Below are positions 1 through 7,175 of a stretch of 64,000 nt of DNA, one piece after another (position 1 is the first letter of the stretch; each line of letters starts with the position of its first letter). Both the position numbers and the translations under genes were made by a program. The notes under the pieces are model-generated. The model was not told the origin of the DNA. It saw nothing but the letters and a program-made list of their open reading frames with translations, and made no database searches. Origin of the DNA: Bacteroidota bacterium (GTDB lineage: Bacteria; Bacteroidota; Bacteroidia; Cytophagales; Cyclobacteriaceae); contig JACPVX010000051.1 in NCBI GenBank assembly GCA_016191555.1, positions 1 through 64,000 on the forward strand, read 5' to 3'.

Positions 1-1
1 G

Positions 2-574
2 AACAGCGCCATGACATCGGTGCCACGATTAAAAGCCGGCATATTCGTGCGCGCGCTCATCCGGCGCGCTGAAAGCGCGGGAGCCTCGGGCTTTGATGGC
101 GATGTATCGGCCGAAGATGAGAAAACGGTGAAGGAGAACTGGGAGAAAATCAAATTGCGCACGGGCAATAAGTCGGTGTTGGAGGGTGTGCCCAAATCGC
201 TGCCGGCATTGGTGAAGGCGATTCGCATACAAGATAAGGCGCGGGGTGTAGGCTTTGACTGGGAGCGCAAGGAGCAGGTGTGGGAAAAGGTGGAGGAGGA
301 GATGGGCGAATTTAAAAATGAGTTTAATGCGGCCACCGGCCAACCCATTGACCACCAAAAGGCGATGGCTGAGTTTGGCGACTTGTTGTTTTCGCTGGTG
401 AACTATGCCCGTTTTATCAATATCGATCCGGAGGAGGCGCTGGAGCGCACGAACAAAAAATTTATTAAGCGTTTTCAGTTTTTAGAAACCGAGTCGGCCA
501 AAGACGGCAAGAAGATGGGCGAAATGACCCTTGCCGAGATGGATGTGTATTGGAATAGGGCGAAGGGCTTTTGA
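2..574 (+). CDS. mazG: MazG-family nucleoside triphosphate pyrophosphohydrolase, 3' part
   Basis: The frame is open to the window edge, so this is probably the C-terminal part of a longer gene; the ATG at 11 is unlikely to be the real start because full MazG proteins have about 260 residues and a first catalytic domain is missing here. The visible part carries the linker typical of MazG (SVLEGVPKSLPALVKA, then ARGVGFDWE) and the second domain with EEEMGE and EFGDLLFSLVN, the acidic Mg-binding motifs of the all-alpha NTP pyrophosphatase fold. The family hydrolyses (d)NTPs to monophosphates and PPi in the cytoplasm. The stretch around 32-105 does not show the usual RHPHV-type motif before GDVSAEDE and is GC-rich and palindromic, which may mark a small insertion or frame damage. 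Confidence 0.85.
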   Translation, partial: NSAMTSVPRLKAGIFVRALIRRAESAGASGFDGDVSAEDEKTVKENWEKIKLRTGNKSVLEGVPKSLPALVKAIRIQDKARGVGFDWERKEQVWEKVEEEMGEFKNEFNAATGQPIDHQKAMAEFGDLLFSLVNYARFINIDPEEALERTNKKFIKRFQFLETESAKDGKKMGEMTLAEMDVYWNRAKGF

Positions 575-579
575 ATTTT

Positions 580-638
580 TATACCTTATAGGGTATAATT
601 TTATTAAAAATAATTTATATTGCACCCGAAAGGGTATA
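580..638 (+). promoter_or_regulatory. Two HipB-type operator palindromes upstream of the hip-like operon
   Basis: Site 1 (580-597) reads TATACC-TTATA-GGGTATA and site 2 (621-638) reads TGCACCC-GAAA-GGGTATA. Both are imperfect inverted repeats sharing the right half AGGGTATA, and these halves lie exactly 41 bp apart, close to four helical turns. Site 2 abuts the ATG at 641. HipB of E. coli binds TATCC-N8-GGATA sites, so autoregulation by the downstream XRE protein is a reasonable inference; no binding is proven. Confidence 0.6.
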
Positions 639-640
639 AA

Positions 641-859
641 ATGGAATCGCCATTAGCAAGTTTTGTAAAGAATAAGCGCAAATTATTGAATTTGACTCAG
701 CCAGATTTGGCTAGTAAAGCAGGTGTTGGCCTCCGATTTATCCGCGAATTGGAGCAAGGTAAGACTACCCTTAGACTAGATAAAGTGAATCAGGTTTTAC
801 AGTTGTTTGGTCATGAGATTGCACCGGTGCTAAACAAGAAAAATAATGCTGATGTATGA
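641..859 (+). CDS. HipB-like XRE-family DNA-binding antitoxin
   Basis: A 72-residue Cro/C1-type helix-turn-helix protein (KRKLLNLTQPDLASKAGV, then RFIRELEQGKTT), matching the HipB family in length and layout. It should dimerise on the operators at 580-638 and repress the operon. I prefer the ATG at 641 to the in-frame TTG at 620, because the palindrome at 621-638 would otherwise lie inside the coding region and the HTH begins soon after 641. The gene overlaps the next one by four bases (856-859), indicating translational coupling of all three hip-like genes. The family assignment is firm; the role as third component of a tripartite module is inferred from context. Confidence 0.85.
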   Translation: MESPLASFVKNKRKLLNLTQPDLASKAGVGLRFIRELEQGKTTLRLDKVNQVLQLFGHEIAPVLNKKNNADV

Positions 860-1188
860 GAGCTGCTAAAGTCTATTTTGCAGATCGGCTTGCGGGAAGT
901 TTGGTGGAAAACGAAGACGGATTCTTTTTTACCTACGCATCCGATTATTTAAGCAGCACTCACCCGATTCCTGTAAGTCTTACTTTACCACTTTCAGATA
1001 AGCCCTATAAAAGTCAGGTCTTGTTTCCTTTCTTTGATGGATTGATACCGGAAGGTTGGCTGTTAGAAATAGCAGAGAAAAACTGGAAGCTGGATGAACG
1101 CGACCGCATGGGTTTATTATTGGCTTGTTGCAGGGATTGTATTGGTGCCGTGAGTATAGTGGAAGAAGAACAAACAATAGAGGCATGA
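856..1188 (+). CDS. HipS-like protein (stand-alone HipA N-terminal subdomain)
   Basis: 110 residues matching only the N-terminal HipA subdomain (Couple_hipA): KVYFADRLAGSL, then PVSLTLPLSDKPY, FFDGLIPEGWLLE and a final GAVSIV. In classical HipA this region is fused to the kinase; here it is a separate gene, as in HipBST of enteropathogenic E. coli, where HipS is the antitoxin. A tryptophan at residue 68 (PEGW) is in the region where E. coli HipS is reported to block its kinase with a Trp; equivalence is inference. The start overlaps the HipB-like stop and the end overlaps the kinase start in an ATGA junction at 1185-1188. Confidence 0.85.
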   Translation: MRAAKVYFADRLAGSLVENEDGFFFTYASDYLSSTHPIPVSLTLPLSDKPYKSQVLFPFFDGLIPEGWLLEIAEKNWKLDERDRMGLLLACCRDCIGAVSIVEEEQTIEA

Positions 1189-2138
1189 TAAAGCGATGCT
1201 TATATTGTTATGAGGAATTGCTTGACGCGGAGGTTGATTTCCATCCTTCGTGTAGTCAAAAGTTTTTTAAGAAGAAGAGCCCGCCTGCATTTGTATACAC
1301 CGAACAGCAGTTGATTGATTTAGCAAAGCAAACGATTAACAGCCGAATCGCTGTGACAGGCGTTCAGCCAAAACTCTCATTGTCACTGAAGCAGTTACTT
1401 GAAAAAAATGCTCCTGCAAAGTTTACCATTGTCGGGTTATGGGGTGATTACATTTTAAAGTTGCCATCTAACACTTATGCCGAGTTGCCCGAATTGGAAG
1501 ATGTAACAATGCATATGGCTGAGTTGGCAAAAATAATCACAGTGCCCCACACTTTGTTTCGGTTACAGTCGGGTCAATTAGCCTACATTACTAAAAGGAT
1601 TGACCGATCTCAAGAAGGTAAACTACATATGGAAGATATGTGCCAATTATCAGATCGGCTGACAGAGCACAAGTATCGTGGTTCATATGAACAAATAGGG
1701 AAACTTATTGTGAAATATTCAGTGCATCCAGGCTTGGATATTGTAAACTTTTTTGAGCAAGTAGTATTCTCTTTTTTAACAGGAAATGCTGATATGCATC
1801 TAAAGAATTTTTCTTTGTTATTAACTTCAGAGGGCTATCATCTTTGTCCCGCTTATGATTTAGTGCCTACGGCTCTTGTTGTAAAAGGCGACATGGAAGA
1901 GCTGGCGCTTACATTAAATGGAAAAAAAAGGAAGTTTAAGCGAGAGGATTTTTTGACAGCTATGGGGCAATTTAAGTTGGACGAAAAAGTGATCAATAAT
2001 ATTTTCAAGAAGATGCAAACTGCTTGGCCAAACTGGATAAGTTGCATTAACAATAGCTTTTTGAGCGATGAAATGAAGGGCAACTATCATCAGTTGATAG
2101 AAGCACGCATGCAGCAAATAGGCTTGACCAATCAATAG
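1185..2138 (+). CDS. HipT-like serine/threonine kinase toxin (HipA C-terminal domain)
   Basis: 317 residues from the ATG at 1185, which overlaps the HipS-like stop. An N-terminal CLYC...HPSC cysteine/histidine cluster (residues 5-23) resembles a small zinc knuckle. The Gly-rich loop RIAVTGVQPK (54-63) precedes the kinase core; GNADMHLKNFS holds the putative catalytic Asp203 and Asn208, and AYDLVPT holds the metal-binding Asp225, so the kinase looks intact. HipA/HipT kinases phosphorylate aminoacyl-tRNA synthetases (GltX for HipA, TrpS for HipT of E. coli). At the autophosphorylation site the HipA Ser150 position is Ala56, and the second HipT serine position is Thr58 (AVTG instead of SIS-G). 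The substrate is unknown. Confidence 0.85.
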   Translation: MIKRCLYCYEELLDAEVDFHPSCSQKFFKKKSPPAFVYTEQQLIDLAKQTINSRIAVTGVQPKLSLSLKQLLEKNAPAKFTIVGLWGDYILKLPSNTYAELPELEDVTMHMAELAKIITVPHTLFRLQSGQLAYITKRIDRSQEGKLHMEDMCQLSDRLTEHKYRGSYEQIGKLIVKYSVHPGLDIVNFFEQVVFSFLTGNADMHLKNFSLLLTSEGYHLCPAYDLVPTALVVKGDMEELALTLNGKKRKFKREDFLTAMGQFKLDEKVINNIFKKMQTAWPNWISCINNSFLSDEMKGNYHQLIEARMQQIGLTNQ

Positions 2139-2140
2139 AC

Positions 2141-2557
2141 ATGGGCAGAATTTTAGCAATTGATTATGGCACGAAGCGCACGGGACTGGCGGTAACTGAT
2201 CCGATGCGCATTATCGGCACCGCATTGGATACAGTGGAGTCGGGAAAACTAGTCGATTACCTGAAAGCATATTTTGCGCGCGAGGCTGTTGACGAGGTGG
2301 TGATTGGCATGCCCAAGCAACTCAACAATCAGGATTCAGAAATTGCACCACTCGTGCGAAAATTTGTCGAACAGTTTCAGAAGACCTTTCCTGACAAACC
2401 GATTGCGCTGGCCGATGAGCGTTTCACAAGCGCGCAGGCACATCGCACCATGCTGAGCGGTGGCATGAGCAAGAAAGACCGGCAGGTGAAAGGAAACGTA
2501 GATAAAATTAGCGCTACGCTTATCTTACAGAATTACATGCAGTCCAAAGGTTTTTGA
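2141..2557 (+). CDS. ruvX: RuvX/YqgF, putative pre-16S rRNA nuclease / Holliday junction resolvase
   Basis: A 138-residue RNase H-fold protein of normal family length. The start ILAIDYGTKRTGLAV carries the first catalytic Asp (residue 8); VVIGMPKQLN, LADERFTSAQA and the final VDKISATLILQNY supply the remaining conserved acidic positions. YqgF proteins act in 16S rRNA 5'-end maturation and are related to Holliday junction resolvases. It starts 2 bp after the HipT-like stop, so it may be partly read through from the toxin operon although it is unrelated to it in function. Confidence 0.93.
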   Translation: MGRILAIDYGTKRTGLAVTDPMRIIGTALDTVESGKLVDYLKAYFAREAVDEVVIGMPKQLNNQDSEIAPLVRKFVEQFQKTFPDKPIALADERFTSAQAHRTMLSGGMSKKDRQVKGNVDKISATLILQNYMQSKGF

Positions 2558-2599
2558 GCAGAACCTACCTTTACCGTATGGGTGTATGAGCCAAAACCC

Positions 2600-2607
2600 T
2601 ACCTTTG
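2600..2607 (+). promoter_or_regulatory. Bacteroidota -7 box before def
   Basis: TACCTTTG matches the Bacteroidota sigma-A -7 consensus TAnnTTTG and lies 20 bp before the def ATG, giving a short leader. I see no clear TTTG -33 element at the ideal distance. Confidence 0.5.
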
Positions 2608-2626
2608 CATTTTATCTTTTTAGATT

Positions 2627-3184
2627 ATGGTGTATCCAATTGTAATGTATGGCGATGCCGTGCTGAGGAAAAAAGCACGCGAGATTGAGAAGGGAGAAAT
2701 AGACATGGAAGTGTTTGCCAACGACATGTTTGAAACCATGGCGGCAGCGCATGGCATTGGTCTGGCAGCTCCTCAAATTGGAAAGAGCATTCGGGTGTTT
2801 GTAGTGGATGGTACTGTGTTGGAAGAGCAGCCAGAATTGAGTGATTTCAAAAAAGTATTTATAAACCCCACGATGTTGAAAGAAGAAGGAGAGGCGTGGG
2901 CTTTTGAAGAAGGCTGTCTAAGCATTCCCAACATTCGTGCGAACGTAGCACGGCCGGAAAAAATCAGGCTTCGGTACTATGATTTGAATTGGGTGAAACA
3001 CGAAGAAGATTTTGATGGCATGAAGGCGCGCATCATTCAGCATGAATACGATCACATCGAAGGCAAACTCTTCATCGATTACCTCACTCCACTCAAGAAG
3101 AAAATGCTGAAAGGAAAATTAACCGACATCAGCAAAGGAGATGTAGACACCGACTATCGTATTGTGGCACCGCTTCGAAAGTGA
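2627..3184 (+). CDS. def: Peptide deformylase
   Basis: 185 residues with all three deformylase motifs: GIGLAAPQIG (43-52), EEGCLSIP with the metal-ligand Cys97, and QHEYDH with His139, Glu140 and His143. The enzyme removes the formyl group from N-terminal formylmethionine of new proteins and needs Fe or Zn. A -7 box sits just upstream, suggesting its own transcript. The three motifs make the identification nearly certain. Confidence 0.96.
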   Translation: MVYPIVMYGDAVLRKKAREIEKGEIDMEVFANDMFETMAAAHGIGLAAPQIGKSIRVFVVDGTVLEEQPELSDFKKVFINPTMLKEEGEAWAFEEGCLSIPNIRANVARPEKIRLRYYDLNWVKHEEDFDGMKARIIQHEYDHIEGKLFIDYLTPLKKKMLKGKLTDISKGDVDTDYRIVAPLRK

Positions 3185-3229
3185 GTTGTTGCACCTAATG
3201 TGATTTCATTTTAGTTCAATCTCATTCAC

Positions 3230-4372
3230 ATGAATATTTCTTCTCGCCTGCCCGAAGTGGGCACTTCCATTTTTAGTGTTATGTCGAAGATGGCGCTGGA
3301 GCACCAGGCCATTAACCTTTCACAAGGCTTTCCGGATTTTCCGGTTTCCGAGAAGTTGATTGAATTGATTTATCAGGCCATGAAGAATGGCCACAACCAA
3401 TACGCACCGATGCCCGGTGTGCCTGCACTTCGTCAGGTAATTGCAAAGGTGATTGAGCAAACGTATCAACGACCTACTGATTTTGAAACCGAAATCACCA
3501 TAACAGCCGGAGGAACCGAAGCGATTTTTTCGGCTATTGCCGCATTGATTGGCGCTGGCGATGAAGTGATTTTGTTCGATCCCTCGTATGATTGTTATGA
3601 TCCGGCCATTCGATTGAACGGTGGCATTCCAAAACATTTGAATTTGAAGGCGACTGATTTTAAAATCGATTGGAGCGAAGTGAAGTCAGCAATTACAACA
3701 CGCACCAAGATGATCATGATCAATACACCGCACAACCCAAGTGGTGCGATTATGCAAGAGGCTGACATGCGTGAGTTAGAGAAGCTGGCGCTCGCCAATA
3801 ACCTCATCGTGTTGAGTGACGAAGTGTATGAGCGAATCATTTTCGATGGTCAGATTCATCAAAGCGTTTTGCGCTATCCGGCTCTTGCGAAACAATCGGT
3901 CGCGATTTTTTCATTTGGAAAAACGTTTCATGCTACCGGCTGGAAAGTGGGTTACACAGTAGCTTCGGAAATGATTACTCGCGAAATCAGGAAGGCACAT
4001 CAGTTCATCAATTTTAGTGTAAACACACCATTGCAGTTTGCGCTAGCGGAATATATGAGTGATCCTGATAACTATTTGCACCTCGGCAAATTCTATCAGC
4101 AAAAACGCGATTTCTTTTTAGAACAGATAAAAGGATCCTCCTTCCGTCCGCTACCCTGCTACGGAAGTTACTTTCAATTGCTTTCCTTTGAAGGAGTTTC
4201 TAAAAAATCGGAAATGGAAATGGCTACATGGATGACGCAAGAAAAAAAGCTGGCGCCTATTCCGGTTTCTGTATTCTACAAAGATGGGCTCGATCAAAAG
4301 TTGCTGCGCTTTTGCTTTGCGAAAGGAGATGCAACATTGGAAAAAGCTGGCAAAATTTTAAAGGCTATCTAA
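3230..4372 (+). CDS. PLP-dependent class I/II aminotransferase, methionine/kynurenine aminotransferase type
   Basis: 380 residues with a fold-type I aminotransferase pattern: NLSQGFPDFPVS near the start, NQYAPMPGVPALR, TAGGTEAIFSAI, NTPHNPSGAI, LSDEVYERI and SFGKTFHATGWKVGY, with the Schiff-base Lys231. The QYAP/PxG motif and overall resemblance are closest to the YbdL/methionine aminotransferase group, which transaminates methionine and related amino acids, possibly in methionine salvage. Substrate preference is a family-based inference. It lies 45 bp after def and may share its transcript. Confidence 0.88.
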   Translation: MNISSRLPEVGTSIFSVMSKMALEHQAINLSQGFPDFPVSEKLIELIYQAMKNGHNQYAPMPGVPALRQVIAKVIEQTYQRPTDFETEITITAGGTEAIFSAIAALIGAGDEVILFDPSYDCYDPAIRLNGGIPKHLNLKATDFKIDWSEVKSAITTRTKMIMINTPHNPSGAIMQEADMRELEKLALANNLIVLSDEVYERIIFDGQIHQSVLRYPALAKQSVAIFSFGKTFHATGWKVGYTVASEMITREIRKAHQFINFSVNTPLQFALAEYMSDPDNYLHLGKFYQQKRDFFLEQIKGSSFRPLPCYGSYFQLLSFEGVSKKSEMEMATWMTQEKKLAPIPVSVFYKDGLDQKLLRFCFAKGDATLEKAGKILKAI

Positions 4373-4447
4373 GAAAAAGTAATAGTTTGATAAACACGAT
4401 ACTTGACCCTATTCAAAATTTATTCCTGATCTTCACAAAAAAATTAT

Positions 4448-4897
4448 ATGATAGTTGACTTACTGACTAATTCTAACTTGTATAATGCCATTCATCCTAG
4501 AATTACTCGTGCACTGGAGTATCTAGCCGAGACTGATTTCAATTCGATGTCTTTGGGAAAGTATGAAGTAGAAGGAACAGACATATTTGCGATCGTGAAC
4601 GAGTATGAAACCAAAGATGCCGCGGATTGTCTATGGGAGGCACATCGCAAATACATCGATATCCATTACATCCTTCGCGGAAGCGAGTTGATCGGAACTA
4701 CTTTATTGACCAATCAATCACCCACCAAAGAATACGATGTAGAAAATGACTACTGGTTGTTTGAAGGAGGAGAGTCGAAGCAAGTACTGCATCCTGGCAT
4801 GTTTGCGATATTTTACCCACAAGACATTCACAGCACCAGTCATCACCCAAATTCGAAATCGCTCGTCCGCAAAGTGGTGATGAAGGTGTTACTATAA
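4448..4897 (+). CDS. YhcH/YjgK/YiaL (DUF386) family protein
   Basis: 149 residues with the DUF386 cupin-like signature: DIFAIVNEYETKDAADCLWEAHRKYIDIHYILRG split over two strands, and FYPQDIHSTSH toward the end, the histidines forming a likely metal site. Members such as NanQ (YhcH) act on sialic acid anomers, and others are linked to sugar catabolism. No sugar genes are adjacent here, so the substrate is unknown. It is followed by a bidirectional hairpin shared with the convergent SPFH gene. Confidence 0.85.
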   Translation: MIVDLLTNSNLYNAIHPRITRALEYLAETDFNSMSLGKYEVEGTDIFAIVNEYETKDAADCLWEAHRKYIDIHYILRGSELIGTTLLTNQSPTKEYDVENDYWLFEGGESKQVLHPGMFAIFYPQDIHSTSHHPNSKSLVRKVVMKVLL

Positions 4898-4943
4898 AAA
4901 AAAGTAGTCGCCCAATTACGAGCAGACTACCTTCTCTTTTTTT
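4896..4943. terminator. Bidirectional intrinsic terminator
   Basis: An A8 run, GTAGTC stem arm (4904-4909), 15-base loop, GACTAC (4925-4930) and a T-rich run (4931-4943). It lies between two convergent genes and would work for both strands. Confidence 0.65.
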
Positions 4944-4954
4944 CTTGAATTAAA

Positions 4955-6862
4955 TTATTTCGAATCGCCTTTTTTATTTGGCTCAATCATGTCCATTAGT
5001 TTGAGGCCGAGCAATCCATCGATAGCGTTTGCGCCACCTTCTTTGCCGCCACCAATCAACACATCAGGAATGAGTTTGATATGTCCTTTCGAAAGTTCTT
5101 CGGTGATTTTGTAACGCGTGAAATTTTCCCCGCCAAGGGCTTTCACGGCCAACTGATACGACTCCGCTGTTGATTTACCAATCGCGAGAATTTTCTCGGC
5201 TTCGGCATTACCCGTCAATGTAATTTGTTCGGCTTGTGCAGATGCTTTGAGTTTAATCGCTTCTGATTCAGCTTCCGCTCTTGCCTTGGTTGCTTCGGCT
5301 TCCGCGAAAGCGCGCAATTTTGTGGCTTCTGCTTCGGCACTCACTGCTAGCTTCACGCTAGTCGCATCACCTTCCGATTTTTTTACAGTAGCGTTGGCGG
5401 TGCGTTCGGCAATCTCTACGCTTTGCTGTGCCTTCACAATATCTTTCTGCATGTCGGCAATGGCGGTTTCTTTTTCCATCCCCTGACGTGTCTCTTGCGC
5501 TTTCTTTTGTGTTTCGTACGTCACTTTTTGCTCTTCAGCAATCTTACGATCGGTCAATGTTTTCATCAGCGAATCGGGAGGCACGATATCTCCAATCAAA
5601 GTATCCACCGCATTTACGTTGTATTCGTCCAACACTTTTTTGATGTGTTCTTTCGCAGACTCTTGCCGCTCTTTACGAGATGACAAGAACGCAATCACAT
5701 CGCTGTCTTGTGCCGAGTTGCGGAAATAGTTGCCGATGGTAGGCTCTAATACCTGCGATACCAGATTGACCATGTTACCAAAACGCGCAATCACTTTTGG
5801 CGCTTCGGTAGTAGGCACGTGAATGATTTGTGCCACATCTAAATTGAAAGGGAAACCATCCTTCGAACGAACGGTAATCGTGGAAAGATTTTTGTCCAAG
5901 TTGTGTGCTTCGCTTCGCGCAGTTGCCCAGTTTAATACCAGGTTAGTAGTTGGCACCAACTCTACTTTCATGGTGTAAGCGTTGATCGGATACTTTCCGG
6001 GACCGAGTGGTTCGAGCCACACACCTTTATGTCCTTTCTCTACAATATTGCCATGCTTAAACTCCACACCTGTTAAGTCTTTGCCTTCTTGGCCAATGTA
6101 GGAAATGACTACGCCTACATATCCAATGGGAATTTCAGTCATCGGAATTTCTTCTATCTGCACCGCCCATGGATTCAGGTTATAAGATCCGGCCAAAATC
6201 ACTTGTGGTTGCAAACCTCTGTTACCACGATTGTTCAAAAAAGTATCGAAGTCCTGAAAGTTGTTGTGACCATCGACCAGCTTACCGGCAATCTGACCTG
6301 CTTCAATGGGCAAGCCGTCTAATGTAGTTACAATGCCCACTCTGCTTTCCTGAATGCGAATCATATCCGTAATGGAAATGTTGAAAAGCATGGTGTTGAT
6401 ACGATAGGAGCCTGCCGTGATGTAAGTGGTTTGACGACCGCGCATACCACCGTTGTTCAAAAATTTTTCAGCGTCTTGAAAATTATCGCAGTCTACACGC
6501 TTCGCTAAAATACTTCCGGTTTGAATTTCGGCACCGTCTTTAGAAAGTACCAATCCGATTTTTCCTTCCGGGATCACCGTAAATTCTTCCATAGAAACAT
6601 CGAATTGCCAAACCCACATCCAGAAATAAAGACCGGGAGCTAAAGTTTTTGCTTGAAAACCGGCTTCCCCTAGTGTGGCAATGATTCGGCCATCGGGTAA
6701 TTCTTTATGATCGCCAAACAACACGAATTTTTTGGTGACCAACCCGATTTTATCTTCGGGCACAATTATCATCCCGAAAAGAAAACGTAAAATAATTTTG
6801 TACAGTGCAATACAAAGAATAAGCAATAGCACCCACCAATAACCTCCCAGAAAACCTTCCAT
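4955..6862 (-). CDS. Large SPFH/band 7 (flotillin-like) membrane protein
   Basis: 635 residues. One N-terminal membrane segment (about residues 8-30) is followed by a long region with repeated PxGxxGLV...DG modules (about 35-230), then the SPFH/band 7 core (about 235-430). The next stretch to about 575 is an Ala/Glu/Lys-rich coiled coil with AEAEATK repeats, and the tail is Gly-rich. SPFH proteins form oligomeric membrane rings or microdomains. The region before the SPFH core contains two similar NNFQDxxxFLNNxGxRG blocks, making this larger than ordinary flotillins (about 500 residues). The gene stands alone, with convergent YhcH on one side and the tRNA on the other, so its cargo is unknown. 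Confidence 0.85.
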   Translation of the reverse strand: MEGFLGGYWWVLLLILCIALYKIILRFLFGMIIVPEDKIGLVTKKFVLFGDHKELPDGRIIATLGEAGFQAKTLAPGLYFWMWVWQFDVSMEEFTVIPEGKIGLVLSKDGAEIQTGSILAKRVDCDNFQDAEKFLNNGGMRGRQTTYITAGSYRINTMLFNISITDMIRIQESRVGIVTTLDGLPIEAGQIAGKLVDGHNNFQDFDTFLNNRGNRGLQPQVILAGSYNLNPWAVQIEEIPMTEIPIGYVGVVISYIGQEGKDLTGVEFKHGNIVEKGHKGVWLEPLGPGKYPINAYTMKVELVPTTNLVLNWATARSEAHNLDKNLSTITVRSKDGFPFNLDVAQIIHVPTTEAPKVIARFGNMVNLVSQVLEPTIGNYFRNSAQDSDVIAFLSSRKERQESAKEHIKKVLDEYNVNAVDTLIGDIVPPDSLMKTLTDRKIAEEQKVTYETQKKAQETRQGMEKETAIADMQKDIVKAQQSVEIAERTANATVKKSEGDATSVKLAVSAEAEATKLRAFAEAEATKARAEAESEAIKLKASAQAEQITLTGNAEAEKILAIGKSTAESYQLAVKALGGENFTRYKITEELSKGHIKLIPDVLIGGGKEGGANAIDGLLGLKLMDMIEPNKKGDSK

Positions 6863-6930
6863 AATAGAGTTGTTTTGTTTAGGTCAAAATTAAATAAAAT
6901 CGTTACTGAGTAACGCGAACTATGTAAAAC

Positions 6931-6960
6931 AAAAAAGCCCCAACAATTTGTCGGGGCTTT
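6931..6960 (-). terminator. Intrinsic terminator of tRNA-Ser
   Basis: Arms AAAGCCCC (6934-6941) and GGGGCTTT (6953-6960) with an inner ACA/TGT pairing; on the minus strand the stem is followed by a T run (complement of the A run from 6931). It lies directly downstream of the tRNA and upstream of nothing else on this strand within 60 bp. Confidence 0.8.
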
Positions 6961-6969
6961 AATTTGTAG

Positions 6970-7056
6970 CAGAGGAGGAGGGATTCGAACCCCCGGACCT
7001 CGTGAAAGGTCTCCGGTTTTCAAGACCGGTGCAATAAACCGCTCTACCACTCCTCT
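6970..7056 (-). tRNA. tRNA-Ser(UGA)
   Basis: Read on the minus strand: acceptor arms AGAGGAG/CTCCTCT, anticodon stem-loop CCGGT-CTTGAAA-ACCGG giving anticodon TGA, a long class II variable arm (AGACC...GGTC type), T-loop GGTTCGAATCC and discriminator G. The length of 87 nt and the long variable arm fit serine tRNA. The CCA end is not encoded. The intrinsic terminator at 6931-6960 follows. Confidence 0.95.
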
Positions 7057-7060
7057 GTTT

Positions 7061-7118
7061 ACCCTTCGTAGCTTTAGCGAAGAAGGGTTTAACCTTCCCA
7101 GCTTTAACTTAGAAAGCT
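7061..7118. repeat. Pair of short hairpins upstream of tRNA-Ser
   Basis: ACCCTTCG...CGAAGAAGGGT (7061-7088) is a palindrome around TAGCTTTAG, followed by a second AGCTTT...AAAGCT hairpin. Part of the motif (CCTTC-GTAGCTTTA and CCTTC-CCAGCTTTA) is repeated directly. It looks like a small REP-like or processing-site repeat; copy number in the genome is unknown. Confidence 0.4.
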
Positions 7119-7175
7119 TTTGCGATTTTGGACTGCAAAAGTAACGGTTATTTTGTTTTTGACAAATCCAGACGC

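Noticed and set aside
4448-4897. Sialic acid catabolism locus around the YhcH-family gene
   Set aside because: No sialidase, lyase or transporter for sugar acids is adjacent, so pathway assignment would be invented.
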